Source: Phaeocystidibacter sp965659725 (GTDB lineage Bacteria > Bacteroidota > Bacteroidia > Flavobacteriales > Schleiferiaceae). From it: a stretch of 64,000 nucleotides of DNA. Positions 33,479-41,494 of the stretch are shown here, in pieces; position 1 is the first letter of the stretch, and every line of letters starts with the position of its first letter. The notes beneath the pieces are model-generated. The model did no database searches, was not told the DNA's origin, and was given only the letters and a program-made list of their open reading frames with translations. The position numbers and the translations under genes are program-made. The stretch spans positions 1-64,000 of the forward strand of contig CBFHXG010000002.1 of assembly GCA_965659725.1 (NCBI GenBank). The letters are read 5' to 3'.

Positions 33479-35275
33479 ATGGCAACGCAGGAAAAGAGTT
33501 TTATAAAAGGTGGTGAGTTCATCATCCGTGACATTCAACCGGATGACGTTTTCACACCCGAAGATTTCTCCGAAGAGCAAATGATGATGGCCCAAGCCAC
33601 GACCGATTTCATCGATAAAGAAGTTTGGCCGCACAAGATGCGTTTCGAGGAGAAGGATTACGACTTCACTTTGGAAGTGATGAAGAAGGCAGGTGAACTA
33701 GGACTTCTAGGCATCTCGGTTCCAGAGGAATACGGAGGACTAGGCATGGGGTTCAATACCAGTATGTTGGTATGTGATCGCATCTCGGGTGCAACAGGTA
33801 GTCTTTCTACAGCTTACGGCGCTCATACCGGTATCGGAACGCTTCCTATCCTTCTTTACGGAACAAAGGAGCAGCAAGAAAAGTACCTCCCTAAACTTGC
33901 TACAGGTGAGTGGATCGGAGCTTACTGCTTGACCGAGCCTGGAGCGGGATCGGATGCCAATTCGGGCAGAACAAAGGCCGAGCTTACCGACGACGGCAAG
34001 AGTTGGGTATTGAATGGTCAGAAGATGTGGATCTCCAACGCCGGTTATGCCGATCTTTTCATCGTCTTCGCACGTATTGAAGACGACAAGAATATCACTG
34101 GTTTCATCGTAGAGAAAGGAGCTGAGGGTCTAACATTAGGTGATGAAGAGCACAAGATGGGAATCCGCGCCTCTTCAACTCGTCAGGTTTTCTTGAACAA
34201 CGTTACCATTCCGAAGGAAAACCTATTGGGTGAGCGAAATGGAGGTTTTAAGATCGCTATGAACTCTCTGAACGTAGGTCGCATCAAACTTGCCGCGGCT
34301 TGCTTGGATGCAAACCGTAGAGGTATCGGAGTATCTGTTCGTTACGCCAATGAGCGTGAGCAGTTCAATCGCTCGATATCAACATTTGGAGCCATTCAAG
34401 AGAAATTGGCAGAAATGGCGACTCGCCACTTTGCCAATGAAAGTGCCACCTATCGTGCGGGTCAGGATATCGAAGACAATATCGCCCGCTTGATCGAAGA
34501 AGGCATGGATCCACAGCAGGCTAAGCTGCAGGGTGTTGAAGAATTCGCGATCGAGTGTGCCATTTTGAAGGTGCACGGATCCGAGACATCTACCTATGTT
34601 GCTGATGAAGCGGTACAGATCCATGGTGGTATGGGCTTCTCTGCCGACACTACGGTTGAGAGTGCGTATCGCGATGTGCGTATTGCGCGGATCTATGAGG
34701 GCACGAATGAGATCAACCGAATGTTGACCGTGGGCATGTTGCTGCGGAAGGCATTGAAGGGCGAAATGGACCTAATGTCGCCAGCTATGAAAGTTGCTGG
34801 TGAATTGATGGAGATCCCTGACTTCGACACACCGGACTACAGCGAGCCATTGAGTGAAGAGGCTGAATTGCTCGGTAAGATGAAGAAGGCCATCCTGATG
34901 GTTGCGGGAAAGGCCGTTGAAAACTTTGGTACAGAGGTAGAAGAAGAACAGGAAATCTTGATGTCTGTTGCAGATATGATCATCGAAACCTATGTTGCTC
35001 AAAGTGCTGTTCTACGTGCAGCTAAGCTCACTAAGAAAGGTGATGACAAAGCTGAACTAGCTCGGAAGATGGCGCGCCTTTACCTCCACAATGCCATCGA
35101 GAAACTTCACCTATCCGGTAAGGAAGCGATCTATTCCTTTGCAGAAGGTGATGAGCAACGTATGATGCTGATGGGATTGAGAAGATTTACCAAATGGCAA
35201 ACTCCACCAAATCCTAAGAAACTTCGTCGTGAGATCGCCAAGCGGGTCATAGACGAAAACAAATTGCCATTTTAG
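33479..35275 (+). CDS. Acyl-CoA dehydrogenase with C-terminal extension
   Basis: A 598-residue flavoprotein catalysing the first beta-oxidation step. The ATG at 33479 (MATQEKSFIKGG) is the usual start; an upstream extension would overlap the thiolase. The ~390-residue ACAD core shows YCLTEPGAGSDANSG, KMWISNAGYADLF, FGAIQEKLAEMATRHFANES and VQIHGGMGFSADTTVESAYRD, with IYEGTNEINRM closing the active site. About 190 extra C-terminal residues form a helical domain like that of the VLCAD/long FadE relatives in Bacteroidota. A strong terminator follows. Confidence 0.94.
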   Translation: MATQEKSFIKGGEFIIRDIQPDDVFTPEDFSEEQMMMAQATTDFIDKEVWPHKMRFEEKDYDFTLEVMKKAGELGLLGISVPEEYGGLGMGFNTSMLVCDRISGATGSLSTAYGAHTGIGTLPILLYGTKEQQEKYLPKLATGEWIGAYCLTEPGAGSDANSGRTKAELTDDGKSWVLNGQKMWISNAGYADLFIVFARIEDDKNITGFIVEKGAEGLTLGDEEHKMGIRASSTRQVFLNNVTIPKENLLGERNGGFKIAMNSLNVGRIKLAAACLDANRRGIGVSVRYANEREQFNRSISTFGAIQEKLAEMATRHFANESATYRAGQDIEDNIARLIEEGMDPQQAKLQGVEEFAIECAILKVHGSETSTYVADEAVQIHGGMGFSADTTVESAYRDVRIARIYEGTNEINRMLTVGMLLRKALKGEMDLMSPAMKVAGELMEIPDFDTPDYSEPLSEEAELLGKMKKAILMVAGKAVENFGTEVEEEQEILMSVADMIIETYVAQSAVLRAAKLTKKGDDKAELARKMARLYLHNAIEKLHLSGKEAIYSFAEGDEQRMMLMGLRRFTKWQTPPNPKKLRREIAKRVIDENKLPF

Positions 35276-35282
35276 AAAGAGA

Positions 35283-35306
35283 GCCGCTGAGAAGCGGCTT
35301 TTTTTT
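35283..35306 (+). terminator. Rho-independent terminator of the beta-oxidation operon
   Basis: GCCGCT (35283-35288), a GAGA loop, AGCGGC (35293-35298) and eight T residues. Confidence 0.92.
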
Positions 35307-35309
35307 TGA

Positions 35310-35349
35310 GGGCTCCGAGGCGCCAAGGCATCAAGGCTCCGAGGCTCGC
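35310..35349 (+). repeat. Five-unit 8-bp tandem array
   Basis: GGCTCCGA, GGCGCCAA, GGCATCAA, GGCTCCGA, GGCTCGCT in exact 8-bp phase, directly behind the operon terminator. No coding potential. Confidence 0.7.
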
Positions 35350-35362
35350 TCGTTGATCTACC

Positions 35363-35442
35363 GTCATCGAGTCCAAAAGTCCATGAGTCCGATCATCCGA
35401 TCATCTGACTATCCGACCATCCTACTATCAAATCATCTAACA
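35363..35442 (+). repeat. Ten-unit 8-bp degenerate tandem array
   Basis: Ten octamers in exact phase: GTCATCGA, GTCCAAAA, GTCCATGA, GTCCGATC, ATCCGATC, ATCTGACT, ATCCGACC, ATCCTACT, ATCAAATC, ATCTAACA. The central units equal those near 22138. The units are too short and continuous for CRISPR. The array ends about 60 bp before the M3 peptidase gene. Confidence 0.72.
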
Positions 35443-35499
35443 CCCAAAACTTGCACTACCCCGGCTTGTTATCCATATTTGTAGAATAAACTGAAACAC

Positions 35500-37533
35500 A
35501 TGTCTGAGAAGAATCCGCTACTTCCACCTTATAGTACTCCCTTCAATACAGTTCCTTTTGATAAGATCTCTGTTGAAGATTTCGAACCAGCGATGGATCG
35601 GGCTATCGAAATGGCTCGAGCTAGAGTGGAGAGCATAGCCAGTGTAGATGCCCCGACGTTTGAAAATGTGATCGAGGCCTTGGAGTTTTCGAACATGGAA
35701 CTCAATCGAGTGGCGGAGATATTCTTCAACTTGAATTCAGCCGAAACGAATGAGGATATTCAACGCATTGCACGTGATATCTCTCCGAAGTTGACCGCTT
35801 TTGGAAACGACATCCTTTTGAATGCAGATCTCTTCGAACGTGTGGATGCCGTACATCAACAAAGAGAAGATCTCAAACTCACGTTAGAGCAAGACCGCTT
35901 GCTGGAAAAGACCTGGAAATCATTCAAACGCAACGGCGCGGCCTTATCGGAGGATAAAAAAAGACAATTGCGTGAGATCGACGAGAAGCTCAGCACACTT
36001 AGTTTAGAGTTTGGTGAACATGTTCTGGCCGACACCCATGCATTCACAATGCATATCGAGGATGAGTCGCAGCTTTCTGGCCTACCTGAATCGGTGGTGG
36101 ACATGGCCGCTGACGCTGCAGAACAGCGTGAGTTAAAAGGGTGGGTCTTCACATTGGACTTTCCATCCTACATGGGTTTCATGACCTATTCCGATCAGCG
36201 CGAATTACGCCATAAAATGTGGCTTGCGTTCTCCAAGCGAGGATACAACGACAACGAGAATAACAACTCAGAGATCATCATCAAGATCGCAAAGCTTCGC
36301 GCGGAAAGAGCTCAACTTCTCGGGTACCATACCCATGCCGAATTCGTGCTTGCAGAGCGCATGGCTGAAAGCGCGGATACGGTAGAGAAATTCCTCGGCG
36401 ATCTGAAGGAAAAGGCATTGCCTGCAGCAAAGAAAGATGTAGAAGAAGTACAAGCTTACGCGAAAAAGCGCGATGGAATTGACGAACTCCACCGTTGGGA
36501 CTTTGCCTATTACTCTGAAAAACTGAAGAAGGAGAAGTTCGACATTGACGATGAAGAGCTCAAACCCTACTTCCCACTTGAGCAGGTATTGGATGGTGCA
36601 TTCACTGTTGCTAATAAGCTTTATCAGATCGAGTTCGTCGAGCGCAACGACATTCCAACATACAATGAAGAGGTTCGCACTTTTGAGGTAAAGAATAATG
36701 ACGGCTCACTACTTGCGATCTTTTACGCCGACTTCCACCCTCGCAAGGGCAAGCGAAATGGCGCATGGATGACATCCTATGGAAGTCAGTATAAAAAAGA
36801 CAGCCAAGAGCAGCGACCACATATCAGCATCGTTTGCAACTTCACACGTCCAACCAAAACAAAGCCTGCCCTACTGACCTTCCAGGAAGTTACAACCCTC
36901 TTCCACGAATTTGGCCATGCTCTACACGGCATGTTGGCGGAAGGTACATATCCAGGATTGACGGGAACGAACGTGTATTGGGACTTCGTTGAATTGCCTA
37001 GTCAGATCATGGAAAACTGGTGCTACGAGCCAGAGGCCTTGGCTATGTTTGCGAATCATTATGAAACGGGTGAAGTGATCCCGTCGGATATGGTTGAACG
37101 CTTGAGAAAGAGCGCGACCTTCTTGGAGGGTTATTCAACGGTCCGACAATTGGGTTTTGGATACCTCGACATGGCATGGCACAATTCGAAGGGAGAATTC
37201 TTAGAAGATGTGGAAGCCTTTGAGAAAGGTGTATTCGACGAACTCGAGGTATTCCCTTCCACATCTGGAACGGCGATGTCTACGGCCTTCAGTCACATCT
37301 TCCAAGGTGGCTACTCTGCTGGATACTACAGTTACAAATGGGCGGAAGTATTGGATGCTGATGCATTTGAATCCTTCTTGGACGAGGGGCTCTTCAATCC
37401 GAAGACGGCTCGTCGATTCCGCAAGTTATTGTCATCCGGAGGTACCATCCACCCGATGGAGCTCTACAAAGAATTCAAGGGAAGGGAACCCAACCCTGAG
37501 GCATTGTTGAGAAGGGCGGGATTGATAGGCTAG
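35500..37533 (+). CDS. M3-family metallopeptidase (oligopeptidase A/Dcp-like)
   Basis: A 677-residue zinc peptidase of the thimet oligopeptidase clan. The catalytic HEFGH lies at residues 469-473, with the third zinc ligand Glu in YWDFVELPSQIMENW about 25 residues later. The product-binding GGYSAGYYSYKWAEVLDADA is conserved near the C-terminus. No signal peptide is seen, so it is probably cytoplasmic and degrades short peptides. The length fits the family (about 680 aa). A weak -7-like CATATTTG lies 19 nt before the ATG. Confidence 0.93.
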   Translation: MSEKNPLLPPYSTPFNTVPFDKISVEDFEPAMDRAIEMARARVESIASVDAPTFENVIEALEFSNMELNRVAEIFFNLNSAETNEDIQRIARDISPKLTAFGNDILLNADLFERVDAVHQQREDLKLTLEQDRLLEKTWKSFKRNGAALSEDKKRQLREIDEKLSTLSLEFGEHVLADTHAFTMHIEDESQLSGLPESVVDMAADAAEQRELKGWVFTLDFPSYMGFMTYSDQRELRHKMWLAFSKRGYNDNENNNSEIIIKIAKLRAERAQLLGYHTHAEFVLAERMAESADTVEKFLGDLKEKALPAAKKDVEEVQAYAKKRDGIDELHRWDFAYYSEKLKKEKFDIDDEELKPYFPLEQVLDGAFTVANKLYQIEFVERNDIPTYNEEVRTFEVKNNDGSLLAIFYADFHPRKGKRNGAWMTSYGSQYKKDSQEQRPHISIVCNFTRPTKTKPALLTFQEVTTLFHEFGHALHGMLAEGTYPGLTGTNVYWDFVELPSQIMENWCYEPEALAMFANHYETGEVIPSDMVERLRKSATFLEGYSTVRQLGFGYLDMAWHNSKGEFLEDVEAFEKGVFDELEVFPSTSGTAMSTAFSHIFQGGYSAGYYSYKWAEVLDADAFESFLDEGLFNPKTARRFRKLLSSGGTIHPMELYKEFKGREPNPEALLRRAGLIG

Positions 37534-37579
37534 ATCAATCGACAAACCAGTGGTCTAATTTCCACACCATCTTTTGCCC

Positions 37580-37587
37580 TACCTTTA
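37580..37587 (+). promoter_or_regulatory. -7-like element directly before rsmA
   Basis: TACCTTTA, one mismatch to TAnnTTTG, ends 5 nt before the rsmA ATG at 37592, the same spacing as for divIC, meaB and the glycosyltransferase at 60014. Confidence 0.5.
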
Positions 37588-37591
37588 CGGC

Positions 37592-38359
37592 ATGTCGAAA
37601 GTTCGTGCCAAAAAGCATCTAGGTCAACATTTCCTAAAGGACGAATCCATTGCTCAACGCATCGCCCAGATCTTGAGTGGAAAAGGATATGAAAAGGTTC
37701 TGGAGATAGGTCCCGGAATGGGAGTATTAACACAATTCCTTCTTCGAGAATCGTATGAGACCTGGGTGGTAGAACTCGACTCGGAGTCTGTCACCTGGCT
37801 TCAAGCGCATTTTCCAAAGTTGAGTGACAGGATATTGAATGAAGACTTCCTGAAATTCAACTTCAAACAGGTTTTTGGAGATGAGAAGTACGCCATCATT
37901 GGCAACTTCCCGTACAACATAAGCTCGCAGATCGTATTCAACGTGCTTGAGAACCGAGATCAGATCCCGGAATTCGGTGGAATGTTCCAGAAAGAGGTTG
38001 CTTCAAGAATCGCTACCGGACCCGGATCCAAGGAATACGGCATCTTATCTGTTCTTTGTCAGGCTTACTACGAAGTGGATTACTGCTTCACCGTTGACGA
38101 GCACGTATTCGACCCTCCTCCAAAAGTGAAAAGCGGGGTGATGATCATGAAAAGGAAGTTGGAGGACCCAGATGTAGACTTCAAACAGTTGAAAACGGTA
38201 GTTAAAACGGCCTTCAACCAACGAAGAAAAACCTTGAGGAATGCCCTCAAATCGTTACCTTTCGAACACACAAGCGAAACTGAGTCGCTCTTAGGACAAC
38301 GAGCGGAACAACTTGGCTTTGAAGAATTTGTCAAACTGACCAACGCGCTTTCACTATGA
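37592..38359 (+). CDS. rsmA: 16S rRNA (adenine1518-N6/adenine1519-N6)-dimethyltransferase
   Basis: A 255-residue KsgA/RsmA enzyme that dimethylates two adjacent adenines in the 3' hairpin of 16S rRNA. Motifs: KKHLGQHFLKDESIAQRI, the SAM loop VLEIGPGMGVLTQFLL, NEDFLKF, the catalytic NFPYNISSQIV (NLPY-type) and VHEHVFDPPPKVKSGVM-like C-terminal region (DEHVFDPPPKVKS). The ATG at 37592 gives MSKVRAKKHLGQHFL. The mgtE start overlaps its stop (ATGA). Confidence 0.96.
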   Translation: MSKVRAKKHLGQHFLKDESIAQRIAQILSGKGYEKVLEIGPGMGVLTQFLLRESYETWVVELDSESVTWLQAHFPKLSDRILNEDFLKFNFKQVFGDEKYAIIGNFPYNISSQIVFNVLENRDQIPEFGGMFQKEVASRIATGPGSKEYGILSVLCQAYYEVDYCFTVDEHVFDPPPKVKSGVMIMKRKLEDPDVDFKQLKTVVKTAFNQRRKTLRNALKSLPFEHTSETESLLGQRAEQLGFEEFVKLTNALSL

Positions 38360-39708
38360 GTTTTGAACTCACGCAAGATTACCTCAATGAGCTGAGCGAA
38401 AGGGTTTCCAACGGAGAAGCGGTAGCCGTAGCCAAGGAGTTATGCGAGCTTCACCCTGCGGATATCGCGGAAGTTCTAGATGAACTCGATTCCGACGAGG
38501 TGCTGCAGATCACCGAGAATATCAAATCCGAGCTACTTGGTGAGGTGCTTGTGCAATTGGATGAAGATTCTCGTAAGGAGGTACTTGACACCTACACAGG
38601 CAAAGAGATCGCGCAGGAAGTGGTTGAGAACCTCGACTCTGATGATGCGGCGGATATCCTTGCCGAATTGGACGAGGACAAGAAGCTCGAAGTACTCTCC
38701 AATCTGGAGGACATTGAGCATGCAAAGCAGATCGCCAACCTTCTTACCCACGCCGAAAACACGGCAGGTGCCTTGATGGCAACGGAGCTGGTTAAGGTGA
38801 ATCACAATTGGACCGTTCTTACCTGTGTACGCGAAATGCGTCGTCAAGCCGAAGAGGTAGAGCAAGTTCACGCTGTTTATGTGGTGGACAACAATGATGT
38901 ATTGCTCGGAACCCTTAGCCTGAAAAAGCTTCTCACCACTTCTACTCGAACACCTATCAAGGAGGTGTACAACGATAAATATCACAGTGTTCGATCAACT
39001 ACCGATAACGAGGAGGTTGCGCGAATTATGAATAAATACGACATGTTCGTGATTCCAGTAGTGGATGATATGGGCCGACTTCTCGGTAGGATCACGCTTG
39101 ACGATGTTGTGGACGTGATCAAGGAAGAAGCGGATCGCGACTACCAATTGGCTTCGGGTTTGAGTGAAGATGTAGAGGCGAGTGACTCAGTGTTTGAGCT
39201 CACACGTGCTCGCCTACCCTGGCTATTGATCGGTTTGCTTGGGGGTGTCGTTGCCGCGTCGGTGATCGGTCAGAATGAGGTGGAACTCGGACAGGTCCCT
39301 CAATTGGCATTCTTTATTCCTCTCATTGCAGCAATGGGTGGCAATGTGGGTGTACAATCTAGCGCCATTGTGGTTCAAGCCCTAGCCAATGAAAGTGTTT
39401 CGGAAGGTGCCGTTAAGCGACTTTCGAAGGAACTGAGTGTAGGCCTTTTGAACGGGATCATTTGTGCGCTTGCTATTTATGGTATCAGCTTGCTTTTGGG
39501 ATACTCCACAGCACTGGCATTGACAGTAGGACTTGCCCTCTTGGCCGTTATCATCTTTGCCAGCCTGTTTGGAACCTTTGTTCCGCTGGTACTGGACAAA
39601 TACAAAGTGGACCCGGCATTGGCAACCGGCCCTTTCATCACCACAGCAAATGATGTACTTGGACTGTTCATCTACTTCGCCATTGGCAAGGCAATCTTAG
39701 GATTTTGA
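38356..39708 (+). CDS. mgtE: MgtE-family magnesium transporter
   Basis: A 450-residue magnesium channel. The cytoplasmic N domain (about 1-130) has acidic repeats such as LHPADIAEVLDELDSDEV. Two CBS domains (about 135-255) include GRITLDDVVDVIKEEADRD. Five membrane helices follow, beginning RLPWLLIGLLGGVVAASVI, with the signature FFIPLIAAMGGNVGVQSSA in the pore region and DPALATGPFITTANDVLGLF near the end. Magnesium bound at the N/CBS domains closes the channel. It overlaps rsmA by 4 bp and the next gene begins with TTG inside its stop. Confidence 0.95.
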   Translation: MSFELTQDYLNELSERVSNGEAVAVAKELCELHPADIAEVLDELDSDEVLQITENIKSELLGEVLVQLDEDSRKEVLDTYTGKEIAQEVVENLDSDDAADILAELDEDKKLEVLSNLEDIEHAKQIANLLTHAENTAGALMATELVKVNHNWTVLTCVREMRRQAEEVEQVHAVYVVDNNDVLLGTLSLKKLLTTSTRTPIKEVYNDKYHSVRSTTDNEEVARIMNKYDMFVIPVVDDMGRLLGRITLDDVVDVIKEEADRDYQLASGLSEDVEASDSVFELTRARLPWLLIGLLGGVVAASVIGQNEVELGQVPQLAFFIPLIAAMGGNVGVQSSAIVVQALANESVSEGAVKRLSKELSVGLLNGIICALAIYGISLLLGYSTALALTVGLALLAVIIFASLFGTFVPLVLDKYKVDPALATGPFITTANDVLGLFIYFAIGKAILGF

Positions 39709-40556
39709 GAAAATCACTTCAACATACTCTCGTAGCACTCCTCTTGTTCGCTGGGGGAATCCTCCATGCTCAGGAAGCGTCTATCTTACCGTATATCGAA
39801 CCCATGCATTCTGATCGTCCTGGGAACACATTTGATTACAAGCATTTGAACCGTGGACAGATCATTCAATTTGGACTGAGTTATCAAAACTTGGAATTTG
39901 GCCGGCAAGGTGGCTACAGCACTCAGGTTCGATTTGGGACGTGCATTGGAGAATTTGACCTTGAGCTTTCATCCCTGAATTCACGGGAGGAAAGATTGAT
40001 CGACAACTCTGTGCTCTACGCGGATATCCAAAGGTCGAGCGCCGAACATTACGCCGGTTTGTGGTACCGTCTGGGGTTTGATATCGATGAAAAGTTGGGT
40101 ATTGGCTTCATCGCAGGCACAAGCATCGGAAGTGCAGTTGAAAAGCAAACACAGATCTATAGGGGATATATTCCGGACACATCAAGACTAGACACCTTTA
40201 ATCTTCGAAATGATCGCCTCACATTCGGACTTCGTTTGAATGGAACCATCAGCTACAGCTTTGACGATCATTGGGGACTAGCGAGCAGCATTGGACTCGT
40301 TACCTACGATCTCGAAAATACATCCTTCCCGCGAGTCACGGCCACTTTGAACGGAAGTTACACTTTCACGAGGCTCACTTTCTTTGCTGAGCTGTTTACG
40401 TTCGACCTCCTTAATTCTGGGGCGCGATACAATGTGGGTGGCAGCTACCTATTTTCCAACACCCTCGTTATCGATGCCTACTTCACGTCGAGTGCAAACT
40501 ACTTAGAATTCAATGACGGTATAGCGAACGTGGGTTTAACCTACTTCTTCCGATGA
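39705..40556 (+). CDS. Outer-membrane beta-barrel/transporter-like protein
   Basis: A 283-residue protein with a signal peptide (LQHTLVALLLFAGGILHA/Q) and a barrel of alternating hydrophobic strands, for example QIIQFGLSYQNLEFGRQGG, HYAGLWYRLGFDIDEKLG and the terminal GIANVGLTYFF. The PMHSDRPGNTFDY segment resembles the start of 'transporter' (MetA-pathway/phenol degradation-like) outer-membrane proteins of Bacteroidota. The start TTG at 39705 overlaps the mgtE stop, and its own stop overlaps the next ATG, so the gene sits in a translationally coupled string. Function unknown. Confidence 0.72.
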   Translation: MRKSLQHTLVALLLFAGGILHAQEASILPYIEPMHSDRPGNTFDYKHLNRGQIIQFGLSYQNLEFGRQGGYSTQVRFGTCIGEFDLELSSLNSREERLIDNSVLYADIQRSSAEHYAGLWYRLGFDIDEKLGIGFIAGTSIGSAVEKQTQIYRGYIPDTSRLDTFNLRNDRLTFGLRLNGTISYSFDDHWGLASSIGLVTYDLENTSFPRVTATLNGSYTFTRLTFFAELFTFDLLNSGARYNVGGSYLFSNTLVIDAYFTSSANYLEFNDGIANVGLTYFFR

Positions 40557-41494
40557 GGATTCTTGAGATCGACTCAACCGACCCATTGCTTCGAGAAACA
40601 CTGGAGCGAGCGGGACATCAGCTGGTTGAAGGTCATCATTTGGATAGGAACGGGATACTCGAAGTGATCGAAGAATATCACGCCATCGTTATACGAAGCA
40701 AGTTTACGCTCGACCGAGACTTCCTCTCCAAAGCTCGACACTTGAAATGTATTGGCAGGTTTGGAGCCGGACTAGAAAACATAGACACGGACTACGCCAC
40801 AAAGCTAGGCATCAACTGTTTCAATGCTCCGGAAGGAAATCGCCAAGCCGTTGCCGAGCACACACTTACACTTATTCTTGCCATCTTCAATCATCTCAAA
40901 AAGGCCGATTTAGAGGTGCGCAGTGGAACGTGGGATAGAAAGGGCAATACGGGTTTAGAACTGTTTGGAAAGACCGTTGGAATCATCGGTTTTGGCAATA
41001 CAGGTCAGGCCTTCGCTCGAACCATATCTGGCTTCAATTGCGAGGTAATGGTATGCGACCCATATCTTGAAGATTGGCCAAGCCTTGGTCAGGTTCAGGT
41101 AGACCTCCCTACCCTACTTTCGAGGTCAGATGTCATCTCCCTACATGTCCCTTTAACGGATGAAACACGCGGGATGGTGAATGCCGAATTCTTAGGATTG
41201 ATAAAGCAAGATGCGCTCTTGATCAACACTTCGAGAGGTCCGATCGTGCAAACCACTCACTTACTCGACGCCATTGATTCAGGTAAATTGATGGGGGCGG
41301 GATTGGATGTAAATGAATTCGAGAGTAAGTCCTTTAAGCTCGATGCTTCTGAGAACCCTGAACTATCCAGACTACTAGGTCACGCTAAAGTCCTTCTCAC
41401 TCCTCATGTTGGCGGTTGGACGAAAGAGGCCTTTGAAAAAATGGGGTTGGTGTTGGCGAAAAAGATGATGACCGTGTTGAATCAAGAACCTTGA
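40553..41494 (+). CDS. NAD-dependent D-2-hydroxyacid dehydrogenase (SerA-like)
   Basis: A 313-residue short-form dehydrogenase. Residues of the family are visible: GRFGAGLENIDTDYATKLGI, APEGNRQAVAEHTLTLIL, the NAD loop IIGFGNTGQAFAR (about residues 143-155), INTSRGPIVQ with the catalytic Arg, and LLTPHVGGWTKEAF with the catalytic His. Such proteins act as 3-phosphoglycerate dehydrogenase in many Bacteroidota, but specificity cannot be read and no serine-pathway gene adjoins. It overlaps its upstream neighbour by 4 bp and the convergent OlsF gene by 13 bp. Confidence 0.85.
   Translation: MRILEIDSTDPLLRETLERAGHQLVEGHHLDRNGILEVIEEYHAIVIRSKFTLDRDFLSKARHLKCIGRFGAGLENIDTDYATKLGINCFNAPEGNRQAVAEHTLTLILAIFNHLKKADLEVRSGTWDRKGNTGLELFGKTVGIIGFGNTGQAFARTISGFNCEVMVCDPYLEDWPSLGQVQVDLPTLLSRSDVISLHVPLTDETRGMVNAEFLGLIKQDALLINTSRGPIVQTTHLLDAIDSGKLMGAGLDVNEFESKSFKLDASENPELSRLLGHAKVLLTPHVGGWTKEAFEKMGLVLAKKMMTVLNQEP

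Noticed and set aside
35310..35442. Possible CRISPR array
   Set aside because: Units are 8 bp, contiguous and degenerate; there are no 20-40 bp identical repeats with spacers and no cas genes.
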